A DNA stretch of 64,000 bases, from positions 1-64,000 of the forward strand of contig CAVTZG010000025.1 in the NCBI GenBank assembly GCA_963739135.1, given 5' to 3'. Under the pieces are notes generated by a model that made no database searches, was not told where the DNA came from, and saw only the letters and a list, made by a program, of their open reading frames with translations. The stretch is from Palsa-504 sp963739135 (GTDB lineage: Bacteria; Actinomycetota; Actinomycetes; Streptosporangiales; Streptosporangiaceae). Positions 33,259-41,242 of this stretch are shown here, one piece after another (the stretch's first letter is position 1; each line of letters opens with the position of its first letter). The position numbers and the translations under genes were made by a program.

Positions 33259-33302
33259 ACTCATCTCCTCTCCGCAGCCGAATCTACCCGGCGGAAGCGG
33301 AG

Positions 33303-33871
33303 GTGGCCGTGGGTCTGCGATCTCCGCCTGCGGCTGGAGCCTCGGCAAGATCGCATTCTGCGACCTGGTCGCGCCGGGCGACATCAGCTTCGCCTCCTGC
33401 GACGCCAGCCCGAACTTCTACGGCTGCGTCAACTTCCAGGGCCAGTCTTCCGACATCGAGGAAAGCGGCGGCACCAGCGAGTCCTCGCCATTCGTCGCGG
33501 GCGCGGCGGCGCTGGTCATCCAGGCCTACGCGAAGACCCACGGCGGCGGGCCGTACTCCGGGCCGGCACCGGCGGGAACGGCCACGATCTCGATCAGCGC
33601 AGTCACCAAGGCGTTCGACACGGCGGTGACCTCCGCGCCGGGCGACCTGTGGGCTCTGTCCACCAACCCGTCGGCGTCGTTCACGCCGGTCACCATCAAC
33701 CCGGGGCAGTCGGCCACGATCAACGTGACGATCACGCCGGACGCCGCGGCAGGCACGGTCATCTCGGGTGACCTGTACGTCGATGACTACGCCAGTGGGG
33801 TCCCGCCGTACGGTCAGCTCACCGGCGACGAGCTGGTCGCGCTCCCGTACGAGTACACGGTCGGCAGCTAG
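33303..33871 (+). pseudogene. Subtilisin-family (S8) protease remnant
   Basis: The frame reads WSLGKIAFCDLVAPGDISFASCDASPNFYGCVNFQGQSSDIEES, then GGTSESSPFVAGAAALVIQAYAKTHGGG. The GTS-x-SSP-x-VAG block is the S8 serine nucleophile region. About ten residues later the sequence jumps to a beta-rich C-terminal domain (TISISAVTKAFDTAVTSAPGDLW, then INPGQSATINVTITPDAA, YTVGS end). The Asp and His catalytic segments are absent. It has therefore lost its N-terminus and probably an internal segment, near 33540-33580. No start codon of its own. Confidence 0.75.
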
Positions 33872-33890
33872 CGCAGGCCGGGTACGGGTG

Positions 33891-33916
33891 AGCCGGGGCC
33901 GCATGCGGCCCCGGCT
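33891..33916 (+). terminator. Perfect 26-bp palindrome terminator
   Basis: AGCCGGGGCCGCATGCGGCCCCGGCT is a perfect inverted repeat 20 bases after the subtilase remnant stop, followed by CTTGCGTT. From here to 34398 there is no gene. Confidence 0.85.
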
Positions 33917-34072
33917 CTTGCGTTCATCCTGATGCCCGGCGGGCTCAGCCGCCCGGCGGCGGAATACGGGTCCGGCGTGCCGCAGCCCCAGTGGCCGTGC
34001 TGGCCGGCTCATCAGGCGCGGGCCCGCGAGTTCATACCGGGCTAGGACCGTTCCGAACAGGTTCCAACAGGA

Positions 34073-34086
34073 CCGAACCGGTTCGG
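34073..34086. promoter_or_regulatory. CCGAACCGGTTCGG palindrome
   Basis: A perfect 14-bp palindrome with related half-sites just upstream (GTTCCGAAC, GGTTCCAAC at 34050-34068). It lies ~310 bp upstream of the amidotransferase gene in an otherwise empty, fairly AT-rich segment. It may be an operator; the regulator is not identified. Confidence 0.35.
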
Positions 34087-34398
34087 TACAACCAGTCCGG
34101 CGCAGATCCGCCGAAGCGCACATAAAACACGGTGCGTGACCATTTTGGGCGTTCGGCAGGCAAGGTAACGCTCGTCGTTATACAGTTGATACTTCAGCAG
34201 GTACAGGGCGTGACACAAAACCATATTCCGGAACACCGGACGAAAATTTGCTAACCTGAATCCCGACACCGTCGCCCTCTCGAGACGTCATCCACGGGAT
34301 CCGTAGACACGGAAGGTGACGCTCGAGCGATGGCTCGTTCGGAATTATCGAGATTTTCCTGGGTAGTGGCGGAACCCAGGAGCAGCCAAAGGGGAACC

Positions 34399-35160
34399 AT
34401 GACGCCGGTCATTGGCATTACCACGTATGAGGTGGAAGCTTCCTGGGGGCCCTGGACAGCGCCGACGGCGCTGCTTCCGTATTTCTACGTGAACGCGGTG
34501 CGGCGCAGCGGCGCCCGGGTGGTCATGCTGCCTCCGGGCGGAGACGACCATGAGGCTGGCGCCACCGTGGCCGGACTGGACGGCCTGGTCGTGGCGGGCG
34601 GCCCGGACATCGACCCGGTGCGGTACGGCGCGGCCCGGCATCCCCGCACGCAGCCGCCGGTGACCGTGCGGGACGAGTGGGACCTGGCCCTGACCGGCAG
34701 CGCGCTGGCGCAGGGCGTGCCGCTGCTGTCCATCTGCCGCGGCATGCAGGCGCTGAACGTCTGCCGGGGCGGCACGCTGCACCAGCACGTGCCCGACCTG
34801 GTCGGCCACGACCGGCACGCCGGCCCGCAGGCTGGGTACGGACGCCACAAGGTGCGGGTCAGCCCGGGCAGCATGCTGGCCGGGATCCTGCCCGAGGAGG
34901 CCCACTTCGAGGTGCCCACCCACCATCATCAGGCCGTGGACCTGGTCGGCGAGGGCCTCACGGCGGTCGCCTGGGAGGAAGACGGCACCGTCGAGGCGGT
35001 CGAGGCCGGCCCGTCCGAGCTGGGCGGCGTATCTGGGTTCGTGCTCGGCGTGCAGTGGCACCCCGAGCGGGGCGATGACATGCGGCTTTTCACCGCCCTG
35101 GTGGGGGCCGCGACCGAGCGGGTCGCCGCGCGGACCCAGGTACTCACGTCCATGATCTAA
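34399..35160 (+). CDS. puuD: Gamma-glutamyl-GABA hydrolase-like class I amidotransferase
   Basis: 253 residues; ATG 34399 follows AAAGGGG. Peptidase C26 pattern: PVIGITTYE start, LDGLVVAGGPDIDPVRYG, nucleophile Cys in LLSICRGMQALNVCRGGTLHQHV, His in THHHQAVDL and the final GVQWHPERG with the catalytic His-x-Glu. Family members hydrolyse gamma-glutamyl-GABA to glutamate and GABA. Neighbouring ligase, permease and aldehyde dehydrogenase agree with that role. Substrate could be another gamma-glutamyl amine. Confidence 0.82.
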   Translation: MTPVIGITTYEVEASWGPWTAPTALLPYFYVNAVRRSGARVVMLPPGGDDHEAGATVAGLDGLVVAGGPDIDPVRYGAARHPRTQPPVTVRDEWDLALTGSALAQGVPLLSICRGMQALNVCRGGTLHQHVPDLVGHDRHAGPQAGYGRHKVRVSPGSMLAGILPEEAHFEVPTHHHQAVDLVGEGLTAVAWEEDGTVEAVEAGPSELGGVSGFVLGVQWHPERGDDMRLFTALVGAATERVAARTQVLTSMI

Positions 35161-35219
35161 TCTGTTGCGGTAAGCACTGTTCGCGCAGTGCGCAGGATCG
35201 GCCATCGGGAGTTACCACC

Positions 35220-35966
35220 GTGCCGGGAGGCTCGCCCGCCATCGTCGCCGCGGTATTCCGCGCGGTGCGGACGGGCAATGCCTTCGAGGAGACCGTCGAG
35301 CGGCTGCTCGAGGGCGTCAAGCTGGGCGTGTACGCGCCGGGCGACCGGCTCCCCCCGGAACGGGAGCTCACCCGCAGGCTCGGGGTCAGCCGGATCACGC
35401 TGCGGGAGGCGCTGCGCGAACTGGCGTCGGCCGGTTACGTGGAGACCAAGCGGGGCCGGTTCGGCGGCACGTTCATCATCCGCCAGCCCGAGCCGCTGGT
35501 GCCAGACGAGCTCACCCGCACGGCACGCGACATGGGCGGCGAACTCGACGACGCGCTGACGTTCCGCCGGGTGGTGGAGACCGGGGCGGCCGAGATGGCC
35601 GCGCGGGCCGGCCTGAGCAGGCAGCAGCGGGAGAGCCTGGCCGAGTGCCTGGCTGCTATGCAGGACGCCGGATCCTACGGCTACCGGCACGCCGACACGC
35701 GGCTGCACCTGGCCATCGCGGACGCCGCGGGCTCGCCGCTGCTGACCGCGAGCGTGGTCGAGGCCCGGGTCAGGCTGGTCGACCTGCTCAACGCCATCCC
35801 CATGCTGGAGCGCAACCTCGAGCACGCGAACGTCCAGCACACCTCCATCGTGCGGGCCATCCTGGCGGGCGACCCGGAACGGGCCCGGCGGGCGATGGAA
35901 GAGCACGTCGCGGGGACCGCGGCGCTGCTGCGCGGGTTCCTGGGCGACGTCCTGGACCAGGGTTAG
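35220..35966 (+). CDS. FadR/GntR-family regulator of the amine cluster
   Basis: 248 residues from GTG 35220. N-terminal GntR HTH: FEETVERLLEGVKLGVYAPGDRLPPERELTRRLGVSRITLREALRELASAGYVETKRGRFGG. The FCD ligand domain covers residues ~105-240 (FRRVVETGAAEMAARAGLSR, DTRLHLAIADAAGSPLL, EHANVQHTSIVRAILAGDPERARRAMEEHV), with D/H/H metal-binding positions visible. It probably senses a cluster intermediate. It sits between the hydrolase and permease genes, same strand. Confidence 0.88.
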   Translation: MPGGSPAIVAAVFRAVRTGNAFEETVERLLEGVKLGVYAPGDRLPPERELTRRLGVSRITLREALRELASAGYVETKRGRFGGTFIIRQPEPLVPDELTRTARDMGGELDDALTFRRVVETGAAEMAARAGLSRQQRESLAECLAAMQDAGSYGYRHADTRLHLAIADAAGSPLLTASVVEARVRLVDLLNAIPMLERNLEHANVQHTSIVRAILAGDPERARRAMEEHVAGTAALLRGFLGDVLDQG

Positions 35967-36043
35967 CCGCCGGAAAAGCGCGACCCCCCGGGGGATCCCG
36001 CCGCGCACGGACGGGCTGTCCGGCCCCCGTACCCCTCTGACTC

Positions 36044-36084
36044 TTGACACGCTCCCTGGCTCAGTGGGTGAATACCCTCATTCA
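36044..36084 (+). promoter_or_regulatory. Candidate promoter and operator of permease operon
   Basis: TTGACA at 36044-36049 and TGAATA at 36069-36074 are spaced 19 bp. The -10-like element overlaps an inverted repeat TGAAT-N6-ATTCA (36069-36084). A regulator bound there would block the promoter, and the adjacent GntR protein is the obvious candidate. Confidence 0.5.
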
Positions 36085-36127
36085 ATGGACTAGTTCCAGC
36101 CATATCTGCTTCTCCCAGGGAGATCGC

Positions 36128-37675
36128 ATGGCCGACGACATAGCCGCCGCTCCGACGGCGGCAGGTGCAGACGAGCGCCGCCTGCATGAGCTTGGCTACG
36201 CGCAGGAGCTCATGCGGCGGATGTCGGGATTCTCGAACTTCGCCGTGTCGTTCACGATCATCTCGATCCTGTCCGGCTGCCTGACCCTGTTCTACTTCGG
36301 CATGGAAGAGGGCGGCCCGGCCATCATCGTGTGGGGCTGGCCGATCGTCGGGATCTTCACCCTGCTCGTGGGGCTGTCCATGGCCGAGGTCTGCTCCAGC
36401 TTCCCGACGGCAGGCGGCTTGTACTACTGGGCGGCCAAGCTCTCGCCCCGGCACGGCCCGGCCTGGTCCTGGTTCACCGGCTGGTTCAACTTCCTGGGCC
36501 AGGTGGCGATCACCGCCGGCATCGACTTCGGCGCGGCGCTGTTCATCAACTTCCTGTTCAGCCTGTGGTTCAACTTCAGCGTGACCACGCACTGGCACAC
36601 GATCGTGATCTACGCCGCGGTGCTGCTGCTGCACGGCACGATGAACCAGTTCGGCATCCGGCTAGTGGCGCTGCTGAACAACGTCAGCGTCTGGTGGCAC
36701 ATCATCGGCGTGCTGATCATCGTCGGCGCGATGATCTTCGGGCTGAAGGCGGGCGCGCACCACGCCTCGGCCAAGTTCGTGTTCACCGGCCTGGAGAACC
36801 TGTCCGGACTCAACCTCGGCTGGTTTTACATCCTGCCGGTCGGGCTGCTGATGGCCCAGTACACCTTCACCGGGTACGACGCGTCGGCGCACATGACGGA
36901 GGAGACGCATAACGCCTCGCGCAGCGGCCCGCGCGGCATCGTCATGTCGATCCTGGTCTCGCTCATCGCGGGCTGGGTGCTGCTGATCGGCATCACGTTC
37001 GCGATCCAGAGGGCGAACTACGTGGGCGAGGCGACCGCGGTCGTGGCCCCGGGCCAGATCTGGATCGACGCGATCGGCCGGACCGGCGCCGAACTGCTGC
37101 TGCTGGTGGCCATCGGGGCCCAGCTGTTCTGCGGGATGTCCTCGGTGACCGCGAACTCCCGGATGATCTACGCGTTCTCCCGGGACGGGGCGCTGCCCGG
37201 CTCGGCCATCTGGCACAAGGTGAACAAGCGGACCAGGACGCCGACCAACGCGATCTGGCTGGCCGCCGGCGGCGCGCTGATCCTCGGCCTGCCGTACCTG
37301 TGGAACGGCGCGGCCTACGGCGCGGTGACCTCGATCGCCACCATCGGCCTGTACGTCGCCTACGTGGCGCCGACGTACCTGCGGCTGCGGCAGGGCGACA
37401 GCTTCAAGCGCGGGCCGTGGAACCTGGGCCGGTGGAGCTACGTGATCGGCTGGACGGCCGTGACCTGGGTCGTGATCATCTTCTTCCTGTTCATGCTCCC
37501 GCAGTTCGGGCCCATAAGCCGTCTGACGTTCAACTACGCGCCGATCGCGGTGGCCGTGGTGATCGGGTACGCCGGCATCACCTGGCTGGTCTCGGCCCGG
37601 AAGTGGTTCACCGGGCCCAAGGTCCAGGGCACGCCTGAGGAACTGGCCGCGATCGAGCGGGAGCTGTCCACCTGA
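36128..37675 (+). CDS. APC-superfamily amino acid/amine permease
   Basis: 515 residues from ATG 36128. About 12 hydrophobic segments. The N-terminus HELGYAQELMRRMSGFSNFAVSFTIISILSG is the usual cytosolic signature of the amino acid/GABA-type APC transporters (AAT/BAT). Also visible are PTAGGLYYWAAKLSPRHGPAWSWFTGW, YDASAHMTEETHNASR and the C-terminal half. Its stop overlaps the ligase ATG by one base. Substrate probably the amine or gamma-amino acid handled by the downstream enzymes. Confidence 0.88.
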   Translation: MADDIAAAPTAAGADERRLHELGYAQELMRRMSGFSNFAVSFTIISILSGCLTLFYFGMEEGGPAIIVWGWPIVGIFTLLVGLSMAEVCSSFPTAGGLYYWAAKLSPRHGPAWSWFTGWFNFLGQVAITAGIDFGAALFINFLFSLWFNFSVTTHWHTIVIYAAVLLLHGTMNQFGIRLVALLNNVSVWWHIIGVLIIVGAMIFGLKAGAHHASAKFVFTGLENLSGLNLGWFYILPVGLLMAQYTFTGYDASAHMTEETHNASRSGPRGIVMSILVSLIAGWVLLIGITFAIQRANYVGEATAVVAPGQIWIDAIGRTGAELLLLVAIGAQLFCGMSSVTANSRMIYAFSRDGALPGSAIWHKVNKRTRTPTNAIWLAAGGALILGLPYLWNGAAYGAVTSIATIGLYVAYVAPTYLRLRQGDSFKRGPWNLGRWSYVIGWTAVTWVVIIFFLFMLPQFGPISRLTFNYAPIAVAVVIGYAGITWLVSARKWFTGPKVQGTPEELAAIERELST

Positions 37676-39048
37676 TGCCGGATACCTCACGGCGGGGCAT
37701 GCTGACTCTGGACCAGCTGCGGGACGCGGCCGGCCGGGGCGAGATCGACACCGTGGTGCTGGCCTTCACCGACATGCAGGGCCGGCTGCAGGGCAAGCGC
37801 CTGGCCGCCGAGTTCTTCCTGGAGGAGGTGGCGGAGAACTTCTCCGAGGGCTGTAACTACCTGCTCGCGGTGGACGTGGACATGAACACCGTGGACGGGT
37901 ACGCCATGTCGTCCTGGGAGCGCGGATACGGCGACTTCGTCCTGGTGCCGGACATGGCCACGCTGCGCCGGCTGCCGTGGCACGAGGGCACGGCCATGGT
38001 GATCGCCGACCTGACCTGGCTGGACGGCGCGCCGGTGGTGGCCTCGCCGCGGCAGATCCTCAAGGCGCAGATCGCCCGGCTGGCCGAGCGCGGGCTGGTC
38101 GCGCTGGCCGGCACCGAGCTTGAGTTCATCGTCTACCAGGACACCTATGAGGAGGCGGCGGCCAAGCACTACTACGACCTGATCCCGGCCAACGCTTACA
38201 ACGTGGACTACTCGATCCTGGGCACGTCCCGGGTCGAGCCGCTGCTGCGCCGGATCCGGCTGGGGATGGCCGGAGCGGGGCTGTACGTGGAGTCGGCCAA
38301 GGGCGAATGCAACTTCGGCCAGCACGAGATCGCGTTCCGCTACGCCGAGGCGGTGACGAGCTGCGACAACCATTCGATCTACAAGACCGGAGCCAAGGAG
38401 ATCGCGGCGCAGGAAGGCCAGAGCATCACGTTCATGGCCAAGCCGAACACCCGCGAGGGCAACTCCTGCCACATCCACCTGTCGGTGCGCTCTGCTGCGG
38501 ACGGTTCCCCGGTGCTGGCCGGTTCCGGTGACTACGGCATGTCTTCGCTGGGTGAGCATTTCCTGGCCGGGCTGCTGGACGCGATGCGCGAGCTGACCCT
38601 GTGCTACGCGCCCAACATCAACTCCTACAAGCGCTACGTGCCGGGCAGCTTCGCGCCGACCTCGGTGCGCTGGGGCCCGGACAACCGGACCTGCGCGCTG
38701 CGGCTGGTCGGGCACGGGCACTCGCTGCGGGTGGAGAACCGGACGCCAGGCGGCGACGTGAACCCCTACCTGGCCGTGGCGGCGATGATCGCCGCGGGCC
38801 TGCACGGCATCGACCACGAGCTGCCGCTCGAGCCCCCGGTGACCGGCAACGCGTATAACGAAGACGCCTTGCGGGTCCCGACGACGTTGCGTGAGGCCCT
38901 GGAGCTGTGGGAAAAGAGCGGGCTGGCCCGGCAGGCGTTCGGTGCCGAAGTGGTGGAGCACTACACCAACTACGCCCGGGTGGAGCTGGCCGCCTACGAC
39001 GCCGCGGTGACGGACTGGGAGCTGCGGCGCTGCTTCGAGCGCTTGTAA
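37675..39048 (+). CDS. Glutamine-synthetase-like gamma-glutamyl amine ligase
   Basis: 457 residues. GS fold: N-terminal VVLAFTDMQGRLQGKRL, LAGTELEFIVY (metal-binding Glu-x-Glu), YVESAKGECNFGQHEIAFRYAEAV, FMAKPNTREGNSCHIHLSV (ATP/metal His), and NSYKRYVPGSFAPTSVRWGPDNRTCALRL. The GlnA adenylylation Tyr motif is absent. This group (PuuA/GlnA3-type) ligates glutamate to amines such as putrescine or to GABA-like compounds. Translationally coupled to the permease. Biosynthetic glutamine synthesis is unlikely in this context. Confidence 0.85.
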   Translation: MPDTSRRGMLTLDQLRDAAGRGEIDTVVLAFTDMQGRLQGKRLAAEFFLEEVAENFSEGCNYLLAVDVDMNTVDGYAMSSWERGYGDFVLVPDMATLRRLPWHEGTAMVIADLTWLDGAPVVASPRQILKAQIARLAERGLVALAGTELEFIVYQDTYEEAAAKHYYDLIPANAYNVDYSILGTSRVEPLLRRIRLGMAGAGLYVESAKGECNFGQHEIAFRYAEAVTSCDNHSIYKTGAKEIAAQEGQSITFMAKPNTREGNSCHIHLSVRSAADGSPVLAGSGDYGMSSLGEHFLAGLLDAMRELTLCYAPNINSYKRYVPGSFAPTSVRWGPDNRTCALRLVGHGHSLRVENRTPGGDVNPYLAVAAMIAAGLHGIDHELPLEPPVTGNAYNEDALRVPTTLREALELWEKSGLARQAFGAEVVEHYTNYARVELAAYDAAVTDWELRRCFERL

Positions 39049-39076
39049 CACGCTTGCGACAAAGGGGTCTTCGCGT

Positions 39077-40444
39077 ATGTCCGTCTTTACCGTGCTCAAT
39101 CCCGCCACCGAGCAGCCGGTCACCACCGTGGAGCAGGTCTCGGCGGAGAAGGCCGACGAGGCCATCGCCCGCGCGGCGGCCGCCTGGCCGGCCTGGCGGG
39201 CCGTGGCCCCCGGCGACCGGGCCCGGCTGCTGCGCGCCTTCGCCGCTTTGGTGGACGCCCACGTTTCCGAGCTCGCCGACCTGGAAGTGGCAGGCTCCGG
39301 GCACCCGGTCGGGGCGGCCTGGTGGGAGGCCGGGCAGGTCCGGGACGTGCTGCTGTACTACTCGGCCGCGCCGGAGCGCCTGATCGGCCAGCAGATCCCG
39401 GTCCCGGGCGGGCTGAACGTCACCTTCCACGAGCCGCTCGGCGTGGTCGGCCTGATCGTGCCGTGGAACTTCCCGATGCCGATCCTGTCCTGGGGCCTGG
39501 CGCCCGCGCTGGCCGCGGGTTGTGTCGTCGTGGCCAAGCCGGCCGAGGCCACCCCGCTGACCGCGATGCGGATCGGTTCGCTCGCGCTGGAGGCGGGCCT
39601 GCCTGAGGGGGTGTTCACCGTGCTACCGGGCAAGGGCAGCGTGGTGGGGCAGCGGCTGGTCGACCATCCCGCGGTGCGGAAGATCGTGTTCACCGGGTCC
39701 ACCGAGGTGGGGCGTTCGATCATGGCGGGGTGCGCGCGCCAGGTGAAACGGGTCACGCTGGAGCTGGGCGGCAAGAGCGCCAATATCATCTTCGCCGACT
39801 GCGACCTGGAGCGGGCCGCGGCGACCGCGCCGTACGCGGTGTTCGACAACGCCGGCCAGGACTGCTGCGCCAGGTCCCGGATCCTGGTCCAGCGCTCGGT
39901 GGTGGACAAGTTCATGGCGATGTTCGAGCCGGCCGTGCAGGGCGTCGCGGTGGGCGACCCGGCTTCGGCGGCGACCGAAATGGGACCGCTGATCTCGGCC
40001 GCGCACCGGGACCACGTGGCCTCGTACGTGCCGTCCGACGCGCCGGTGGCGTTCCGCGGCCACGCGCCGTCGGGGCCGGGGTTCTGGTACCCGCCGACCG
40101 TGCTGGCCCCGGTGCGGCCCGATGACCCGGCCTACACCGAGGAGGTGTTCGGCCCGGTGGTGACCGTGACGCCGTTCTCGGATGAGGCGGAGGCGATTGC
40201 GATTGCCAACGACACCCCGTATGGCTTGTCGGGCTCGATCTGGACTTCGGATGTGGGCCGCGCGATCCGGGTGGCCCGGGCGGTGGAGACCGGCAACCTG
40301 TCGGTGAACTCGCATTCCTCGGTGCGGTACTGGACGCCGTTCGGCGGGTTCAAGCAGTCCGGCCTGGGCCGCGAGCTCGGCCCGGACGCGCCGGACGCGT
40401 TCACCGAGACCAAGAACGTCTTCATCTCGACGGAGGGCTTATGA
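39077..40444 (+). CDS. Aldehyde dehydrogenase (NAD(P)-dependent)
   Basis: 455 residues. ALDH landmarks: VPWNFPMPILSWGLAPALAAGC with the Asn; KPAEATPLTAMRIGSLALEAGLPEGVF; TGSTEVGRSIM; LELGGKSANIIFADCDLE with the general-base Glu; catalytic Cys in NAGQDCCARSRILV. The C-terminal FGPVVTVTPFSDEAEAIAIAND is also typical. It probably oxidises gamma-glutamylated aminoaldehyde or a succinic-semialdehyde-type product. Overlaps the SDR by four bases (ATGA). Confidence 0.9.
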   Translation: MSVFTVLNPATEQPVTTVEQVSAEKADEAIARAAAAWPAWRAVAPGDRARLLRAFAALVDAHVSELADLEVAGSGHPVGAAWWEAGQVRDVLLYYSAAPERLIGQQIPVPGGLNVTFHEPLGVVGLIVPWNFPMPILSWGLAPALAAGCVVVAKPAEATPLTAMRIGSLALEAGLPEGVFTVLPGKGSVVGQRLVDHPAVRKIVFTGSTEVGRSIMAGCARQVKRVTLELGGKSANIIFADCDLERAAATAPYAVFDNAGQDCCARSRILVQRSVVDKFMAMFEPAVQGVAVGDPASAATEMGPLISAAHRDHVASYVPSDAPVAFRGHAPSGPGFWYPPTVLAPVRPDDPAYTEEVFGPVVTVTPFSDEAEAIAIANDTPYGLSGSIWTSDVGRAIRVARAVETGNLSVNSHSSVRYWTPFGGFKQSGLGRELGPDAPDAFTETKNVFISTEGL

Positions 40445-41208
40445 GCTTGCGGTTGCAGGACCGGGTGGCGGTCATCACCGGGGCAGGCAGCGGGATCGGG
40501 CTGGCCAGTGCCCACCGGCTCGCGGCCGAGGGGGCCCTGGTGGTGGCGGTCGACATCGACGAGGCGGCGGGCAAGGCGGCCGCGGCCGCCGTCGGCGGCG
40601 AGTTCATCACGGCCGACGTGGCCAGCGAGGACGACGTCCGGCGGCTGTACGAGACGGTGGCGGCCCAGCACGGCCGGGTGGACATCGCGTTCCACAACGC
40701 GGGCATCTCGCCGCCGGAGGACGACTCGATCCTGACCACCGGGCTGGAGGCCTGGCAGCGGGTCCAGCAGGTCAACCTGACCTCGGTCTACCTGTGCTGC
40801 AAGCACGTGATCCCGCATATGCAGCGGCAGGGCAAGGGGTCGATCATCAACACCGCCTCGTTCGTGGCGGTGCTAGGCGCGGCCACGTCGCAGATCTCCT
40901 ACACCGCCTCCAAGGGCGGGGTGCTGGCGCTTTCCCGCGAGCTCGGAGTGCAGTTCGCTCGGGAGGGCATCCGGGTCAACGCGCTGTGCCCGGGGCCGGT
41001 GAACACCCCGCTGCTGCAGGAGCTGTTCGCCAAGGACCCGGAACGGGCGGCGCGTCGGCTGGTGCACATCCCGATGGGCCGGTTCGCCGAGGCGGACGAG
41101 ATCGCGGCCGCGGTGGCCTTCCTGGCCAGCGACGACTCCTCCTTCATCACCGCCTCGTCGTTCCTGGTCGACGGCGGCATCTCCGGGGCGTACGTGACGC
41201 CGCTCTAG
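40441..41208 (+). CDS. SDR-family oxidoreductase
   Basis: 255 residues. Classical SDR: VITGAGSGIGLASAHRLA (TGxxxGxG), FHNAGIS (NNAG-like), the Ser in SFVAVLGAATSQ, YTASKGG (catalytic YxxxK), and the C-terminal FLVDGGISGAYVTPL. It replaces the flavin oxidase (PuuB) of the E. coli pathway in position, so it may carry out the amine or alcohol oxidation step. The exact substrate is unknown. The IS left end is 35 bp after its stop. Confidence 0.88.
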   Translation: MSLRLQDRVAVITGAGSGIGLASAHRLAAEGALVVAVDIDEAAGKAAAAAVGGEFITADVASEDDVRRLYETVAAQHGRVDIAFHNAGISPPEDDSILTTGLEAWQRVQQVNLTSVYLCCKHVIPHMQRQGKGSIINTASFVAVLGAATSQISYTASKGGVLALSRELGVQFAREGIRVNALCPGPVNTPLLQELFAKDPERAARRLVHIPMGRFAEADEIAAAVAFLASDDSSFITASSFLVDGGISGAYVTPL

Positions 41209-41242
41209 CAACTCTTGTCACATTTGCGCGGTTGATTCAGGT

